DNA from: CAYPNF01 sp964411985
Lineage (GTDB): Bacteria; Verrucomicrobiota; Verrucomicrobiia; Limisphaerales; J093
Assembly (NCBI GenBank): GCA_964411985.1
Contig: CAYPNF010000075.1
Location: forward strand, 1 to 34,347
Length of the DNA: 34,347 nucleotides
Reading direction: 5' to 3'
Below the pieces are notes generated by a model, which had not been told where the DNA came from, ran no database searches, and was given only the letters and a program-made list of their open reading frames with translations. How positions within the stretch are numbered: position 1 is the first letter of the stretch; every line of letters begins with the position of its first letter. A program made the translations under genes and the position numbers. Below, piece by piece: positions 23,801-31,284 of this stretch.

Positions 23801-24826
23801 AAGAATAGATCGAGCCCACTCCTGAACCCCCTCCGCAAGCTCTTTCGGCTCCAGTACGCGCACCCGCCCACCCCATCCCATGATCCAGCGCTGGATTTCG
23901 ACCAGGCTGGACAAACGCAGTCGAATTTCCACGCCCCCGTTGTCCAGTTCTCGCAGTTCCTGGGATGGATGCCACCGTTTCTCGCGAATGTAGTCTGCAA
24001 CCGAAGGGTCACAGGCCAAGACGACTGTGCACTGACCGGCCCCGGAGTGGACACCAAAGCTACCGGCCAGACGTTCCTCGAGGGAGAAGCTCTTCGGACG
24101 TTGGAAGACCTTGCCGGTAAAGGCCACCGAAACGATGCGCGCAGGCGCGAAAGTTCGCAGGTCACGACGGAGGTAGTCATAGGCGAACAGGAACCACTCA
24201 CCGTTGATATTCGCAAGGTGGTAGGGATCGACCACACGCTCCTCGCCGTGCTTCTGTCCTGGTTTGCGGTATACCAAACGGAGCTGTTTCGACCCCGCCG
24301 CCGCCTTCGCGAGCTTATCGAAGATCTCCAAATCCACCAAGGACTCGACACTGGTACGGAACGAAATGGTATGATCCCAGTCGGAGAGGCTCAAAGAGAT
24401 GGTATCGGGCATCGCGGATGCCAACTTCTGCAGGGCGCTCAGGAGCGGTTTCTCGAAGCTGGTTCCCCGATACTGTTGAACGGCCTTCTCCGCGACAACC
24501 AGAGAGAAAAGCTCCCCCTCCGTAATCTGGAGGGTAGGAAAGGAACTCACCTCTTCGGTGTAGTAGTAGCCGAATCGCTGCGGATCATATTCCAGCGGCA
24601 ACCCCAGCCGATCCCGCATGAAATCCAAATCTCGATGGATGGACTTGGAACTAACCTCCAACTCACGGGCTAGTTTGGAACCGTTGGGAAAGCGACCTGC
24701 CCGGATGGCCTGGTGGATGCGGAGCATCCTCTCCAAGGGGGGCCTGGAACCGAGCCGACCCCGCACCGAAGGCTGCGAACGTTTCTCGCTTCTTTTGCGG
24801 CCCATCGCGCACGCCCCGGTTGGCAT
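23786..24826 (-). CDS. WYL-domain transcriptional regulator
   Basis: This 346-residue protein has a winged helix-turn-helix near 32-85 (RMLRIHQAIRAGRFPNGSKLARELEVSSKSIHRDLDFMRD). A linker is followed by a WYL ligand-binding domain (about 175-245, including LRLVYRKPG and VDPYHLANINGEWFLFAYDY) and a C-terminal WCX domain (about 265-345). WYL proteins often bind nucleic-acid fragments or nucleotides and regulate stress or defence genes. This one lies next to rho and no defence gene is in view, so the target is unknown. The ATG at 24826 follows an AGGGG and GAAGG-rich stretch; an alternative Met exists seven codons later. Gap to the rho stop: 42 bases. Confidence 0.92.
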   Translation of the reverse strand: MPTGACAMGRKRSEKRSQPSVRGRLGSRPPLERMLRIHQAIRAGRFPNGSKLARELEVSSKSIHRDLDFMRDRLGLPLEYDPQRFGYYYTEEVSSFPTLQITEGELFSLVVAEKAVQQYRGTSFEKPLLSALQKLASAMPDTISLSLSDWDHTISFRTSVESLVDLEIFDKLAKAAAGSKQLRLVYRKPGQKHGEERVVDPYHLANINGEWFLFAYDYLRRDLRTFAPARIVSVAFTGKVFQRPKSFSLEERLAGSFGVHSGAGQCTVVLACDPSVADYIREKRWHPSQELRELDNGGVEIRLRLSSLVEIQRWIMGWGGRVRVLEPKELAEGVQEWARSILANTG

Positions 24827-24868
24827 GGACGGGGACCTTCGCCCCTCCGTGCTGGTTTGCGCAAGCTG

Positions 24869-26002
24869 CTAGAGCAACTTGGCGAGTAACTCGTCGTTGG
24901 TCTTGTGCTTCCTGAGCGCCGATTGGAGGGTCTCCATCGCTTCCACCGGGTTCAAATCCACCATCATACGGCGAAGTTTGCGCACGGCCTCGATTTGGTT
25001 CTTCGGGAAGAGCTTCTCTTCCTTTCGGGTGCCGCTCTTGGGAATATCAATGGCGGGAAAGAGGCGGCGGTCGGAAAGCTTGCGATCCAGGATCAGCTCC
25101 ATGTTGCCTGTGCCCTTGAATTCCTGGAAAATCAACTCGTCCATGCGCGAGCCTGTGTCCACCAGCGCGGTGGCAAGAATCGTCAGAGATCCGCCTTCCT
25201 CGATCTTCCGGGCTGCAGCGAACATCTTCCGCGGAATCTCCAGAGCGCGGGCATCGACGCCCCCGGTCATCGTACGGCCGCTGCCACCGTGCACGCTATT
25301 GTAGGCTCGCGCCACGCGGGTGATGGAATCGAGGAGCACCATGACATCACGACCGCTCTCGACCATCCGGCGGCATCGCTCAATCATGAAACGAGAGAGG
25401 CGCACATGCGTCTCCAGATCCTGATCGTTGGAAGACGCCACCACCTCCGCTTTGACCGAGCGTTGGAAATCCGTCACCTCCTCGGGGCGCTCGTCAATCA
25501 GCAGCACGAGCACATGCACCTCAGGATGGTTCGTGGTCACCGCGTTGGCGACCTGTTTCAGGATCGTGGTCTTGCCCGTACGGGGGGGAGCCACGATCAA
25601 GCCGCGCGTTCCTTTGCCAAGGGGGGTGACAATGTCAATAATGCGCGTCTCGAGCAAATCCGGAGCGGTCTCCAGGTTAAACTTCTCCGTGGGATCGATC
25701 GTGGTCAGGTTCTCGAACCGCATCGATTTGGTATAATCGGCAAAAAGCATGCCGTTGACCTCGAGCACCTCCCGCAGTTGCGGACTGCTGCCGCGATGAG
25801 GGGCCTGCAGCGAGCCCTTCACCAGGCAACCCTCCCGAAGGAACGCCTTCTTGATCGAATCAGGCGTCACGAAGATGTCCGTCGGTTTGGGATGAAAATG
25901 CTGCTCCGGAGTTCGCAGAAATCCGAAACCCTTTTCGGAGATTTCAAGATAACCGGAACCGACTTCGGGCACTTGGGCCGCGTTTGTATGATTTGGCTTC
26001 AC
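24869..26002 (-). CDS. rho: Transcription termination factor Rho, short N-terminus
   Basis: This 377-residue RNA-dependent ATPase/helicase ends transcription at unstructured C-rich RNA. The RNA-binding cold-shock-like domain is at about 15-85 (GYLEISEKGFGFLRTPEQ), the P-loop is at 138-146 (APPRTGKTT), followed by DERPEEVTDFQRSV, ALVDTGSRMDELIFQEFKGTGNMEL and the SGTRKEEKLFPK segment. E. coli Rho is 419 residues with a helical N-terminal bundle of about 47 residues before the cold-shock domain; here that bundle is missing. The start is a GTG and no upstream in-frame start exists. A leader of about 110 nt from a promoter at 26123-26151 precedes it. Confidence 0.95.
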   Translation of the reverse strand: MKPNHTNAAQVPEVGSGYLEISEKGFGFLRTPEQHFHPKPTDIFVTPDSIKKAFLREGCLVKGSLQAPHRGSSPQLREVLEVNGMLFADYTKSMRFENLTTIDPTEKFNLETAPDLLETRIIDIVTPLGKGTRGLIVAPPRTGKTTILKQVANAVTTNHPEVHVLVLLIDERPEEVTDFQRSVKAEVVASSNDQDLETHVRLSRFMIERCRRMVESGRDVMVLLDSITRVARAYNSVHGGSGRTMTGGVDARALEIPRKMFAAARKIEEGGSLTILATALVDTGSRMDELIFQEFKGTGNMELILDRKLSDRRLFPAIDIPKSGTRKEEKLFPKNQIEAVRKLRRMMVDLNPVEAMETLQSALRKHKTNDELLAKLL

Positions 26003-26122
26003 GAATGAGAAACGTCTTTGCGCCCCATGGCAGCACAGAAAAGCTGCCGTGACGAACGCGTTAATCGGGAGAACTGCCGATCCGAAGAGGTCGTTAAACC
26101 CGATTTGAGGATCGTTCAGTTG

Positions 26123-26151
26123 AACCTAAGACAACTGCCTTGTAAGCGCAA
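26123..26151 (-). promoter_or_regulatory. Putative rho promoter
   Basis: On the minus strand TTGCGC (26151-26146) is followed after 17 bases by TAGGTT (26128-26123). A GTTCA-GT-TGAAC dyad (26114-26125) overlaps the -10. The long leader could allow regulation, but I see no specific structure. Confidence 0.4.
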
Positions 26152-26177
26152 AGCGTTCCCGGTGCAACAGTTTTTTT

Positions 26178-26246
26178 AAACAAACGGGCATCCGGAGGAG
26201 CGCGTGACCGATACAAACACGCGCTCCAAACCCGGTTTGACCAGCC
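26178..26246 (-). terminator. Nested hairpin terminator after cysK
   Basis: An inner stem GGAGCGCGTG/CACGCGCTCC (26197-26206 with 26218-26227) is perfect over 10 bp. An outer stem pairs 26186-26195 with 26237-26246 at 9 of 10 positions or better with wobble. On the minus strand a TTTG-TTT run follows directly. This is a good intrinsic terminator for cysK, whose stop is at 26271. Confidence 0.8.
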
Positions 26247-26270
26247 CGGATGTCCAAAGGCAGCAGGAAA

Positions 26271-27254
26271 TCAACCTCCCACCTCAGCCTTGGCTTCGGC
26301 GGCAAGCGGAGTGCTGAGGTAACGCTCGCCGGTCGAGCAGGCAATCGTCACGATGCATTTTCCCCGGTTCTCCGGGCGTTTGGCGACCTCGAGGGCTGCC
26401 CACACATTGGCGCCGGTGGAAATCCCCACAAGAAGGCCCTCTTCCTTTGCCAACCGCCGAGCCATAGCGAAAGCGTCATCATTGCTCACCTGCACTACCT
26501 CCGAAACCTGCGGCTTTCCGTCCGCATCTTTCAGGTGCAGGTTCGCGGGCACAAATCCGGCCCCAGTCCCTTGAATCTTGTGAGGACCAGGCTTAACTGG
26601 TTGTCCACTCATTGTTTGCGTAATCACAGGGGAGTCCTTGGGCTCCACCGCGATGGCTTTGAACCCTGGTCGTTTCGCTGAAAGAACCTCGGTACAGCCT
26701 GTCAGGGTCCCCCCCGTGCCAACAGCGGCTACGAGAATATCCACCTTACCATCGGTATCATCCCAGATTTCCAAGGCTGTCGTCTTCCTGTGAGCTTCGG
26801 GGTTCGCAGGGTTCTCAAACTGTTGAGGTATCCAGGAGTTGGGGGTTTCCTTGGCCAGTTGCTCGGCACGGGCAATGGCTCCACGCATTCCCTCCGAACC
26901 AGGCGTAAGTACCAACTTCGCACCCAACATCGCCAAGAGGGTCCTTCGCTCCAAAGACATGGTTTCGGGCATGGTCAGGATCAACTTGTATCCTTTTGCG
27001 GCCGCCACAAACGCCAGCGCAATGCCCGTATTCCCACTGGTGGGTTCGATAATGACCGTCTCCTTGGTGAGCACCCCTTTGCGCTCGGCGTCCTCGATCA
27101 TGGATCTGCCGATACGGTCTTTCACACTACCCAGAGGATTGAAGAACTCACATTTTAGCAGCACCGTAGCCTCCACGCCGCTCGCGACGCGGTTCAGCTT
27201 CACCAACGGAGTGTGACCAACAGTCTCAATGATATTCTGATAAATACGGCCCAT
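26271..27254 (-). CDS. cysK: Cysteine synthase A
   Basis: This 327-residue O-acetylserine sulfhydrylase uses PLP to make cysteine from O-acetylserine and sulfide. Motifs: NPLGSVKDRIGR with the PLP lysine Lys45, TSGNTGIALAFVAAAKGY (substrate loop), PETMSLERRTLLAMLGA, the phosphate-binding GTGGTLTG and the C-terminal STGERYLST. The length is normal for CysK. A palindrome TCAGTT-N5-AACTGA overlaps the promoter -10, suggesting control by a regulator, perhaps of sulfur status. It is monocistronic: terminator downstream, divergent gene far upstream. Confidence 0.95.
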   Translation of the reverse strand: MGRIYQNIIETVGHTPLVKLNRVASGVEATVLLKCEFFNPLGSVKDRIGRSMIEDAERKGVLTKETVIIEPTSGNTGIALAFVAAAKGYKLILTMPETMSLERRTLLAMLGAKLVLTPGSEGMRGAIARAEQLAKETPNSWIPQQFENPANPEAHRKTTALEIWDDTDGKVDILVAAVGTGGTLTGCTEVLSAKRPGFKAIAVEPKDSPVITQTMSGQPVKPGPHKIQGTGAGFVPANLHLKDADGKPQVSEVVQVSNDDAFAMARRLAKEEGLLVGISTGANVWAALEVAKRPENRGKCIVTIACSTGERYLSTPLAAEAKAEVGG

Positions 27255-27280
27255 ACAGATTCGAATGGTTAGTTGTCAAA

Positions 27281-27310
27281 TCAGTTTACTCAACTGAATA
27301 ATATTGTCGC
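27281..27310 (-). promoter_or_regulatory. cysK promoter with overlapping palindrome
   Basis: On the minus strand GCGACA (27310-27305) is followed after 16 bases by TAAACT (27288-27283). TCAGTT-TACTC-AACTGA (27281-27297) is a perfect 6-bp inverted repeat with a 5-base centre and covers the -10. Such a site fits a repressor of the Rrf2/CymR kind, though I cannot identify one. Confidence 0.4.
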
Positions 27311-27359
27311 ACCTCCGCCCCGCCGCAAGTGGTTTGTTAGGGTAGAGAAGGGAAGACGG

Positions 27360-27400
27360 AAAAGCGCCCCGGTCCCAGCTTAAAGCAGGACCCGAGGCGC
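27360..27400 (-). terminator. Intrinsic terminator of the small basic protein gene
   Basis: GCGCC-C-CGG-TCC (27364-27375) pairs with GGACCCGAGGCGC (27388-27400) in a near-perfect stem. On the minus strand it is followed by TTTT (27363-27360). It begins 36 bases after the gene stop at 27436. Confidence 0.8.
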
Positions 27401-27435
27401 GAAGAGAAGACGATTGACCGAGACCGGAGACCGAA

Positions 27436-27549
27436 TCAAGCAGCAGCTTTGGCTGCCTTAGGCGTTTTCACGCTTTTGGCCACCTTCTTGCGCTTGATGT
27501 AGCTATCGCGACGACTACGCTTCTCCGTCTTATTGTACTGTTTGCCCAT
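27436..27549 (-). CDS. Very small Lys/Arg-rich protein (37 aa)
   Basis: The minus-strand ATG at 27549 encodes MGKQYNKTEKRSRRDSYIKR and 17 more mostly Lys, Ala and Val residues. I believe the MGKQYNK opening is shared by tiny basic proteins in other Verrucomicrobia, but cannot check. The strong basic charge suggests binding to RNA, DNA or the ribosome. It has its own terminator and a 45-bp divergent control region with the lipoprotein gene. A much longer frame through the same stop is only the antisense of that gene. Small size limits certainty. Confidence 0.7.
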   Translation of the reverse strand: MGKQYNKTEKRSRRDSYIKRKKVAKSVKTPKAAKAAA

Positions 27550-27568
27550 AAGAATCTTTACATTGCCA

Positions 27569-27585
27569 AAACAATCCGATTGTTT
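27569..27585. promoter_or_regulatory. Palindrome between divergent genes
   Basis: AAACAAT-CCG-ATTGTTT is a perfect 7-bp inverted repeat in the 45-bp gap between the starts of the small basic protein gene (27549) and the lipoprotein gene (27595). One bound protein could control both. Confidence 0.5.
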
Positions 27586-27594
27586 AGCGGGAGT

Positions 27595-28134
27595 ATGAAG
27601 TTGTGTTCCATGCGGTTCAACTACTATTTGTGCGGTCTCGTGGTCCTGCTCGTGGTCGGCGGTTGTGCTACCACCGAGGAACGGGACAAGAAGAAGGAGG
27701 CCAGCACCCTGCGATTGCACTTGGAGGCCGACCCAGATGATGGCAAAAACACCACCATGGTCCCGATCTACCGCAGCACCCCAGTTGCGGTCTCGATCCA
27801 GAAAACTCCTTTCCTCGATGAAGGAAACCTCATTAACGCAGCGGTGGTGGATGTCATAGGGGGATTTGCTATCCAGGTCCAATTTGACTTCCGCGGCAAA
27901 TTGTCGCTTGAATCCACCACGGCAGGCAACCGGGGGCGAAAAGTCGCTGTTTTCTCGCAGTTTACGGAAGGTCGATGGCTGGCGGCGCCAATGATCAACA
28001 AGCGCATTGACGACGGGGTGTTCACCTTCACTCCAGACGCTACTCGCGAGGAGGCGGAACGCATCGTCAACGGCCTGAACAACATCGCCGTCACTTTGGG
28101 CAACCGGCAAAAGGACCCAAAGAAGAAAAAATAG
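27595..28134 (+). CDS. Lipoprotein with a SecD P1-head-like domain
   Basis: This 179-residue exported protein has a lipoprotein signal: hydrophobic LCGLVVLLVVGG followed by Cys, a good lipobox (VGGC). The mature part resembles the P1 head of SecD/SecDF, with NRGRKVAVFSQFTEGRWLAAPMINKRI, DDGVFTFTPDATREEAERIVNGLN as matches to the SecD lAI, P.I...I..G and F...EA..L pattern. There are no other SecD domains or membrane helices, so it is a free-standing head, not a translocase subunit. It may bind exported polypeptides in the periplasm. ATG 27595 was chosen; ATG 27610 is also possible. Confidence 0.65.
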   Translation: MKLCSMRFNYYLCGLVVLLVVGGCATTEERDKKKEASTLRLHLEADPDDGKNTTMVPIYRSTPVAVSIQKTPFLDEGNLINAAVVDVIGGFAIQVQFDFRGKLSLESTTAGNRGRKVAVFSQFTEGRWLAAPMINKRIDDGVFTFTPDATREEAERIVNGLNNIAVTLGNRQKDPKKKK

Positions 28135-28195
28135 TCCTTTCCCCACAGCACCGATCAGGGTGATCTGCGAGCACAGTCTGACTCCTCCACTCGAA

Positions 28196-29209
28196 ATGCG
28201 CTGTCACATGTGCCTCTCTGGGTGGGTTATCAGCCTCGCGGTGGCAGCGGGGATCAACGCCCAAAGCTTCCGATTCCCGACAGCCAATCGCTCCTTACTG
28301 GAACCGAGCCGAGCCTCCGCGTATTTCACTCCCACCCCAGGAAAGACTTGGAAAGCTGGAACCTTTGGATTCGTCCGGTCCGACGGTCATCAACTTCATG
28401 AGGGGATTGATATCCGCTGCCTGCGGTATGACGCCCGGGGAGAGCCAGCGGATGAGGTTCTTGCCTCGGCTCCGGGGACCGTTTCCTACCTGAATCTGAG
28501 ACCCGAGCTCTCGACCTATGGGATTTATGTTGTCCTCCGCCACCAAGTCGAAGGCTTGGAAGTGTACAGCCTGTACGCCCATCTTAGCCAGGTCAGCGCC
28601 GGTTTGTCTGAGGGGTCGGTGGTTCGCTCGGGAGAACGCCTTGGCATCATGGGGCGCACCAGCAACACCTCGCAACGCATCTCCAAGGACCGCGCCCACC
28701 TTCATTTCGAAATCGCTTTCCTGTTGAACGACCGTTTCGCCGAATGGCAACGCCGAACCCAGCCGGGTGAAAGAAACGACCATGGAAAGTGGAACGGTCG
28801 TAACCTGGTAGGACTTGATCCGGCAGCCATCCTCAAGGGAAGCGAGACCTCGGGAGGGCACTTCAGTCTCCTGCAGCATATCCGGACTCAGCGGGAACTC
28901 TGCCGGGTATTGGTGATCGGAAAAGTCCCGCAGTGGGTTCGCCGATACCCCGCTCTCACCGAGAAAGATTCGCGCGGGGACGCCAAGGGGATCGGGGGAT
29001 ACGAATTGGTTTTGAATGCGTACGGCCTTCCCTTTCGCGTCATCCCGAGGTCGACCGCCGAACTTTCCGGTCGACGCTCGAAAGAAGTCCTCTCTGTCAA
29101 CCAGCCCGAGGTCGAAGCTCATCCGGGTCAGCACCTGTTGTCCAAACGCAAGGGTCAATGGGAACTCAGCCATCAAGGGGCTAAGCTGATGGACCTGATC
29201 TGCTACTGA
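28196..29209 (+). CDS. M23 family metallopeptidase (LytM-type)
   Basis: This 337-residue exported peptidase has a signal peptide (about 1-22, SLAVAAGINAQS). The LytM zinc site is complete: His68 and Asp72 in HEGIDI, His129 in LYAHL, and HLHFE with His168 and His170. A glycine-rich turn RSGERLGIMGRTSNT precedes HLHF as usual. The long C-terminal region (about 200-337) is unlike typical M23 proteins and contains QWVRRYPALTE and GYELVLNAYGLPFRVIP. Such enzymes cut peptidoglycan peptide bridges or other glycine-rich peptides. ATG 28196 is preferred to a GTG at 28160 because the signal begins here. Confidence 0.85.
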   Translation: MRCHMCLSGWVISLAVAAGINAQSFRFPTANRSLLEPSRASAYFTPTPGKTWKAGTFGFVRSDGHQLHEGIDIRCLRYDARGEPADEVLASAPGTVSYLNLRPELSTYGIYVVLRHQVEGLEVYSLYAHLSQVSAGLSEGSVVRSGERLGIMGRTSNTSQRISKDRAHLHFEIAFLLNDRFAEWQRRTQPGERNDHGKWNGRNLVGLDPAAILKGSETSGGHFSLLQHIRTQRELCRVLVIGKVPQWVRRYPALTEKDSRGDAKGIGGYELVLNAYGLPFRVIPRSTAELSGRRSKEVLSVNQPEVEAHPGQHLLSKRKGQWELSHQGAKLMDLICY

Positions 29210-29277
29210 ACTGCGTGCGAAAGGGTACTTTGGGATTGCACCGGAGCGGCGAATTCGGCATGCTCTGACCTACTATT

Positions 29278-30453
29278 ATGAATTATCGAATCTCCAAGCA
29301 CGCCTCGAGTTTGAGTCCGTCCCTGACACTCGCCATCGACGCCAAGGCCAAGCAAATGAAAGCGGAAGGTCTCGACGTGGTTGGGTTTGGGGCAGGAGAA
29401 CCGGACTTCGACACCCCTCAGCACATCAAGGACGCCGCCATCAAGGCGTTGACGGACGGGTTCACCAAGTACACGCCCTCCAGTGGCATTCCGGAGTTGC
29501 GTCAGGCGATTGCGGACAAATTCAAGAGGGAGAACGGCCTCACTTACAAGCCCTCCCAGATCATCGTTTCTTGCGGCGGCAAGCATAGCTGCTACAATAC
29601 GATCCTAGCCACCTGCCAGGAGGGCGATGAAGTGATCATTCCAGCCCCGTACTGGCTTAGCTACCCGGAGATGGTGAAACTCGCGGGCGCATCACCGGTG
29701 ATCCTCCCCACTTCCGATCAGACTGAATTCAAGGTCACGGCCGAGCAGTTGCGGGCAGCCATCACCCCACGAACGAAGCTGTTCATTCTGAACTCTCCCA
29801 GCAACCCAACCGGCTCCGTCTACACCGCCGCAGAGATTCGTGCCCTGGGAGAGGTGTGTGTGCAGAAAGGGGTGCTCATCATGAGTGACGAGATCTATGA
29901 AAAGCTGGTCTATGATGGAATGGAACATGCCAGTGTGGCCGCCTTTTCGCCTGAACTTTGCGAACACACAATTCTAGTGCACGGATTTGCCAAGGCTTAC
30001 TCCATGACCGGATGGCGTCTTGGCTTCCTCGCGGCCCCCGAGCCTATCGCCAAAGCTATCGATGCGATCCAAAGCCACAGCACCAGCAACCCCACTTCCT
30101 TTGCCCAAAAGGGCGCGGTGGCAGCCCTCAACGGCCCGCAGGATCACCTGAAGGTCTGGCTCGCCGAGTATTCGAAGCGGCGCAGCTATGCCCACCAGCG
30201 CCTCAATTCCATCCCTGGCATCAGCTGCGTCAACGCCAAGGGAGCTTTCTACCTCTTCCCGAATATCTCCAAGCTGGGCCTGAAGTCGGCAGACTTCTGC
30301 GCCCAGTTGCTCGAACGGGAGAAGGTGGCAGCCGTTCCCGGTATCGCATTCGGAGCGGACGACTACATGCGGATCAGTTACGCAACCAGCATGGCCAACA
30401 TTGAGAAAGGCCTGGACCGCATCGAAAAATTCGCCCGAACCCTGGCGAAGTAG
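29278..30453 (+). CDS. Class I/II aminotransferase, aspartate aminotransferase type
   Basis: This 391-residue PLP enzyme has the type I fold. Motifs: YTPSSGIPELRQAIA, NSPSNPTG (172-179), SDEIYEKLVYDG, and HGFAKAYSMTGWRLG (235-249) with the PLP-binding Lys239 and the substrate-carboxylate arginine site near the C-terminus (YMRISYATS). It fits the subgroup that makes aspartate from oxaloacetate and glutamate, which often also handles other substrates. Length is normal. A hairpin follows 10-60 bases after the stop. Confidence 0.93.
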   Translation: MNYRISKHASSLSPSLTLAIDAKAKQMKAEGLDVVGFGAGEPDFDTPQHIKDAAIKALTDGFTKYTPSSGIPELRQAIADKFKRENGLTYKPSQIIVSCGGKHSCYNTILATCQEGDEVIIPAPYWLSYPEMVKLAGASPVILPTSDQTEFKVTAEQLRAAITPRTKLFILNSPSNPTGSVYTAAEIRALGEVCVQKGVLIMSDEIYEKLVYDGMEHASVAAFSPELCEHTILVHGFAKAYSMTGWRLGFLAAPEPIAKAIDAIQSHSTSNPTSFAQKGAVAALNGPQDHLKVWLAEYSKRRSYAHQRLNSIPGISCVNAKGAFYLFPNISKLGLKSADFCAQLLEREKVAAVPGIAFGADDYMRISYATSMANIEKGLDRIEKFARTLAK

Positions 30454-30462
30454 TCCTGATCT

Positions 30463-30510
30463 GCAAACGCCCCTCGAACGCCCGGCCCGCCGCCGGGCGT
30501 TCTGGTTTGC
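30463..30510. terminator. Strong hairpin after the aminotransferase gene
   Basis: GAACGCCCGGC (30476-30486) and GCCGGGCGTTC (30492-30502) form a perfect 11-bp stem with a 5-base loop. Outside it CAAAC and GTTTG extend the structure. The T-run is weak, but the stem is strong enough for termination in both directions between converging genes. Confidence 0.65.
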
Positions 30511-30539
30511 CGTGTCCACCAGCGCCGAGTCAAGCCCCC

Positions 30540-31190
30540 CTAAAAGCGAAACACGGCCGCCATCAAAGTGAATGACAGCGCCACAGCCGTACTCAGAGCC
30601 TTCTGCACCATCGGAACCTGAATAATCAGGATCACGGCCAGAAACCCAAACCTGGACAGGTGGTAATAGGTTTCGTCACTCATCCCGATCGCGTTCTTGA
30701 TTAGGTGGGATCCATCGAGTGGCGGGATCGGGATGAGATTGAAGAAACAGAGGAGGAGGCTGATAATCGTCATCTGCGCCATCACGGGCACCATCTTATC
30801 CAGGTGAGCCAGTTGGAAACCTTTGGCCAGGGCCAGAAGCCCGATGGCCAGAATGAAGTTCATGGCAGGTCCAGCCATGGAAATCAGGGTGTCATGGAAC
30901 CGTGGGCGACTAAGATTGTGCGGGTTCACCGGGACTGGTTTTCCCCAGCCGATGATGAAATCCGCCAGGCCGGAACCACCGGCTCTCAGCGCAATCACCA
31001 GCAGCGGGAGCAGGACCGTTCCCAAGGGGTCCATATGCACGATTGGGTTCAGAGAAACCCTGCCTTCTAACTTCGCCGTGTCGTCTCCACACTTCCAAGC
31101 CACCCACGCGTGGGCAAACTCGTGAAAAGTGAGGAGGATCAGCAGGCAGAGGTAACTCAGCAAGCCCGTAATAATCTCATGCATCGCCAT
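30540..31190 (-). CDS. Site-2 protease (M50) family membrane metallopeptidase
   Basis: This 216-residue membrane protein has HEFAH (His23, Glu24, His27) in the first helix and NLIPIPPLDGSH (about 151-162) with the third zinc ligand Asp, the diagnostic pair of S2P-like proteases. There are five or six helices, no PDZ domain and a small size, so it belongs to the compact CBS-lacking subgroup. Such enzymes cleave transmembrane segments, for example during signalling or envelope homeostasis. Its substrate is unknown. ATG 31190 gives MAMHEII; a second Met two residues on is also possible. Confidence 0.9.
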   Translation of the reverse strand: MAMHEIITGLLSYLCLLILLTFHEFAHAWVAWKCGDDTAKLEGRVSLNPIVHMDPLGTVLLPLLVIALRAGGSGLADFIIGWGKPVPVNPHNLSRPRFHDTLISMAGPAMNFILAIGLLALAKGFQLAHLDKMVPVMAQMTIISLLLCFFNLIPIPPLDGSHLIKNAIGMSDETYYHLSRFGFLAVILIIQVPMVQKALSTAVALSFTLMAAVFRF

Positions 31191-31284
31191 TGGCGCGAGA
31201 AGCTAACAAAGCGCCAGAGAACTCCAAGGGAAAAGGATGGGCGGCCAGGTTGGACCCTTCTCCACGCGTTGAGCCAAAGCGCGA

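Noticed and set aside
27436..28146. A 236-codon minus-strand frame
   Set aside because: Only the last 37 codons look like a gene; the rest is antisense of the lipoprotein gene.
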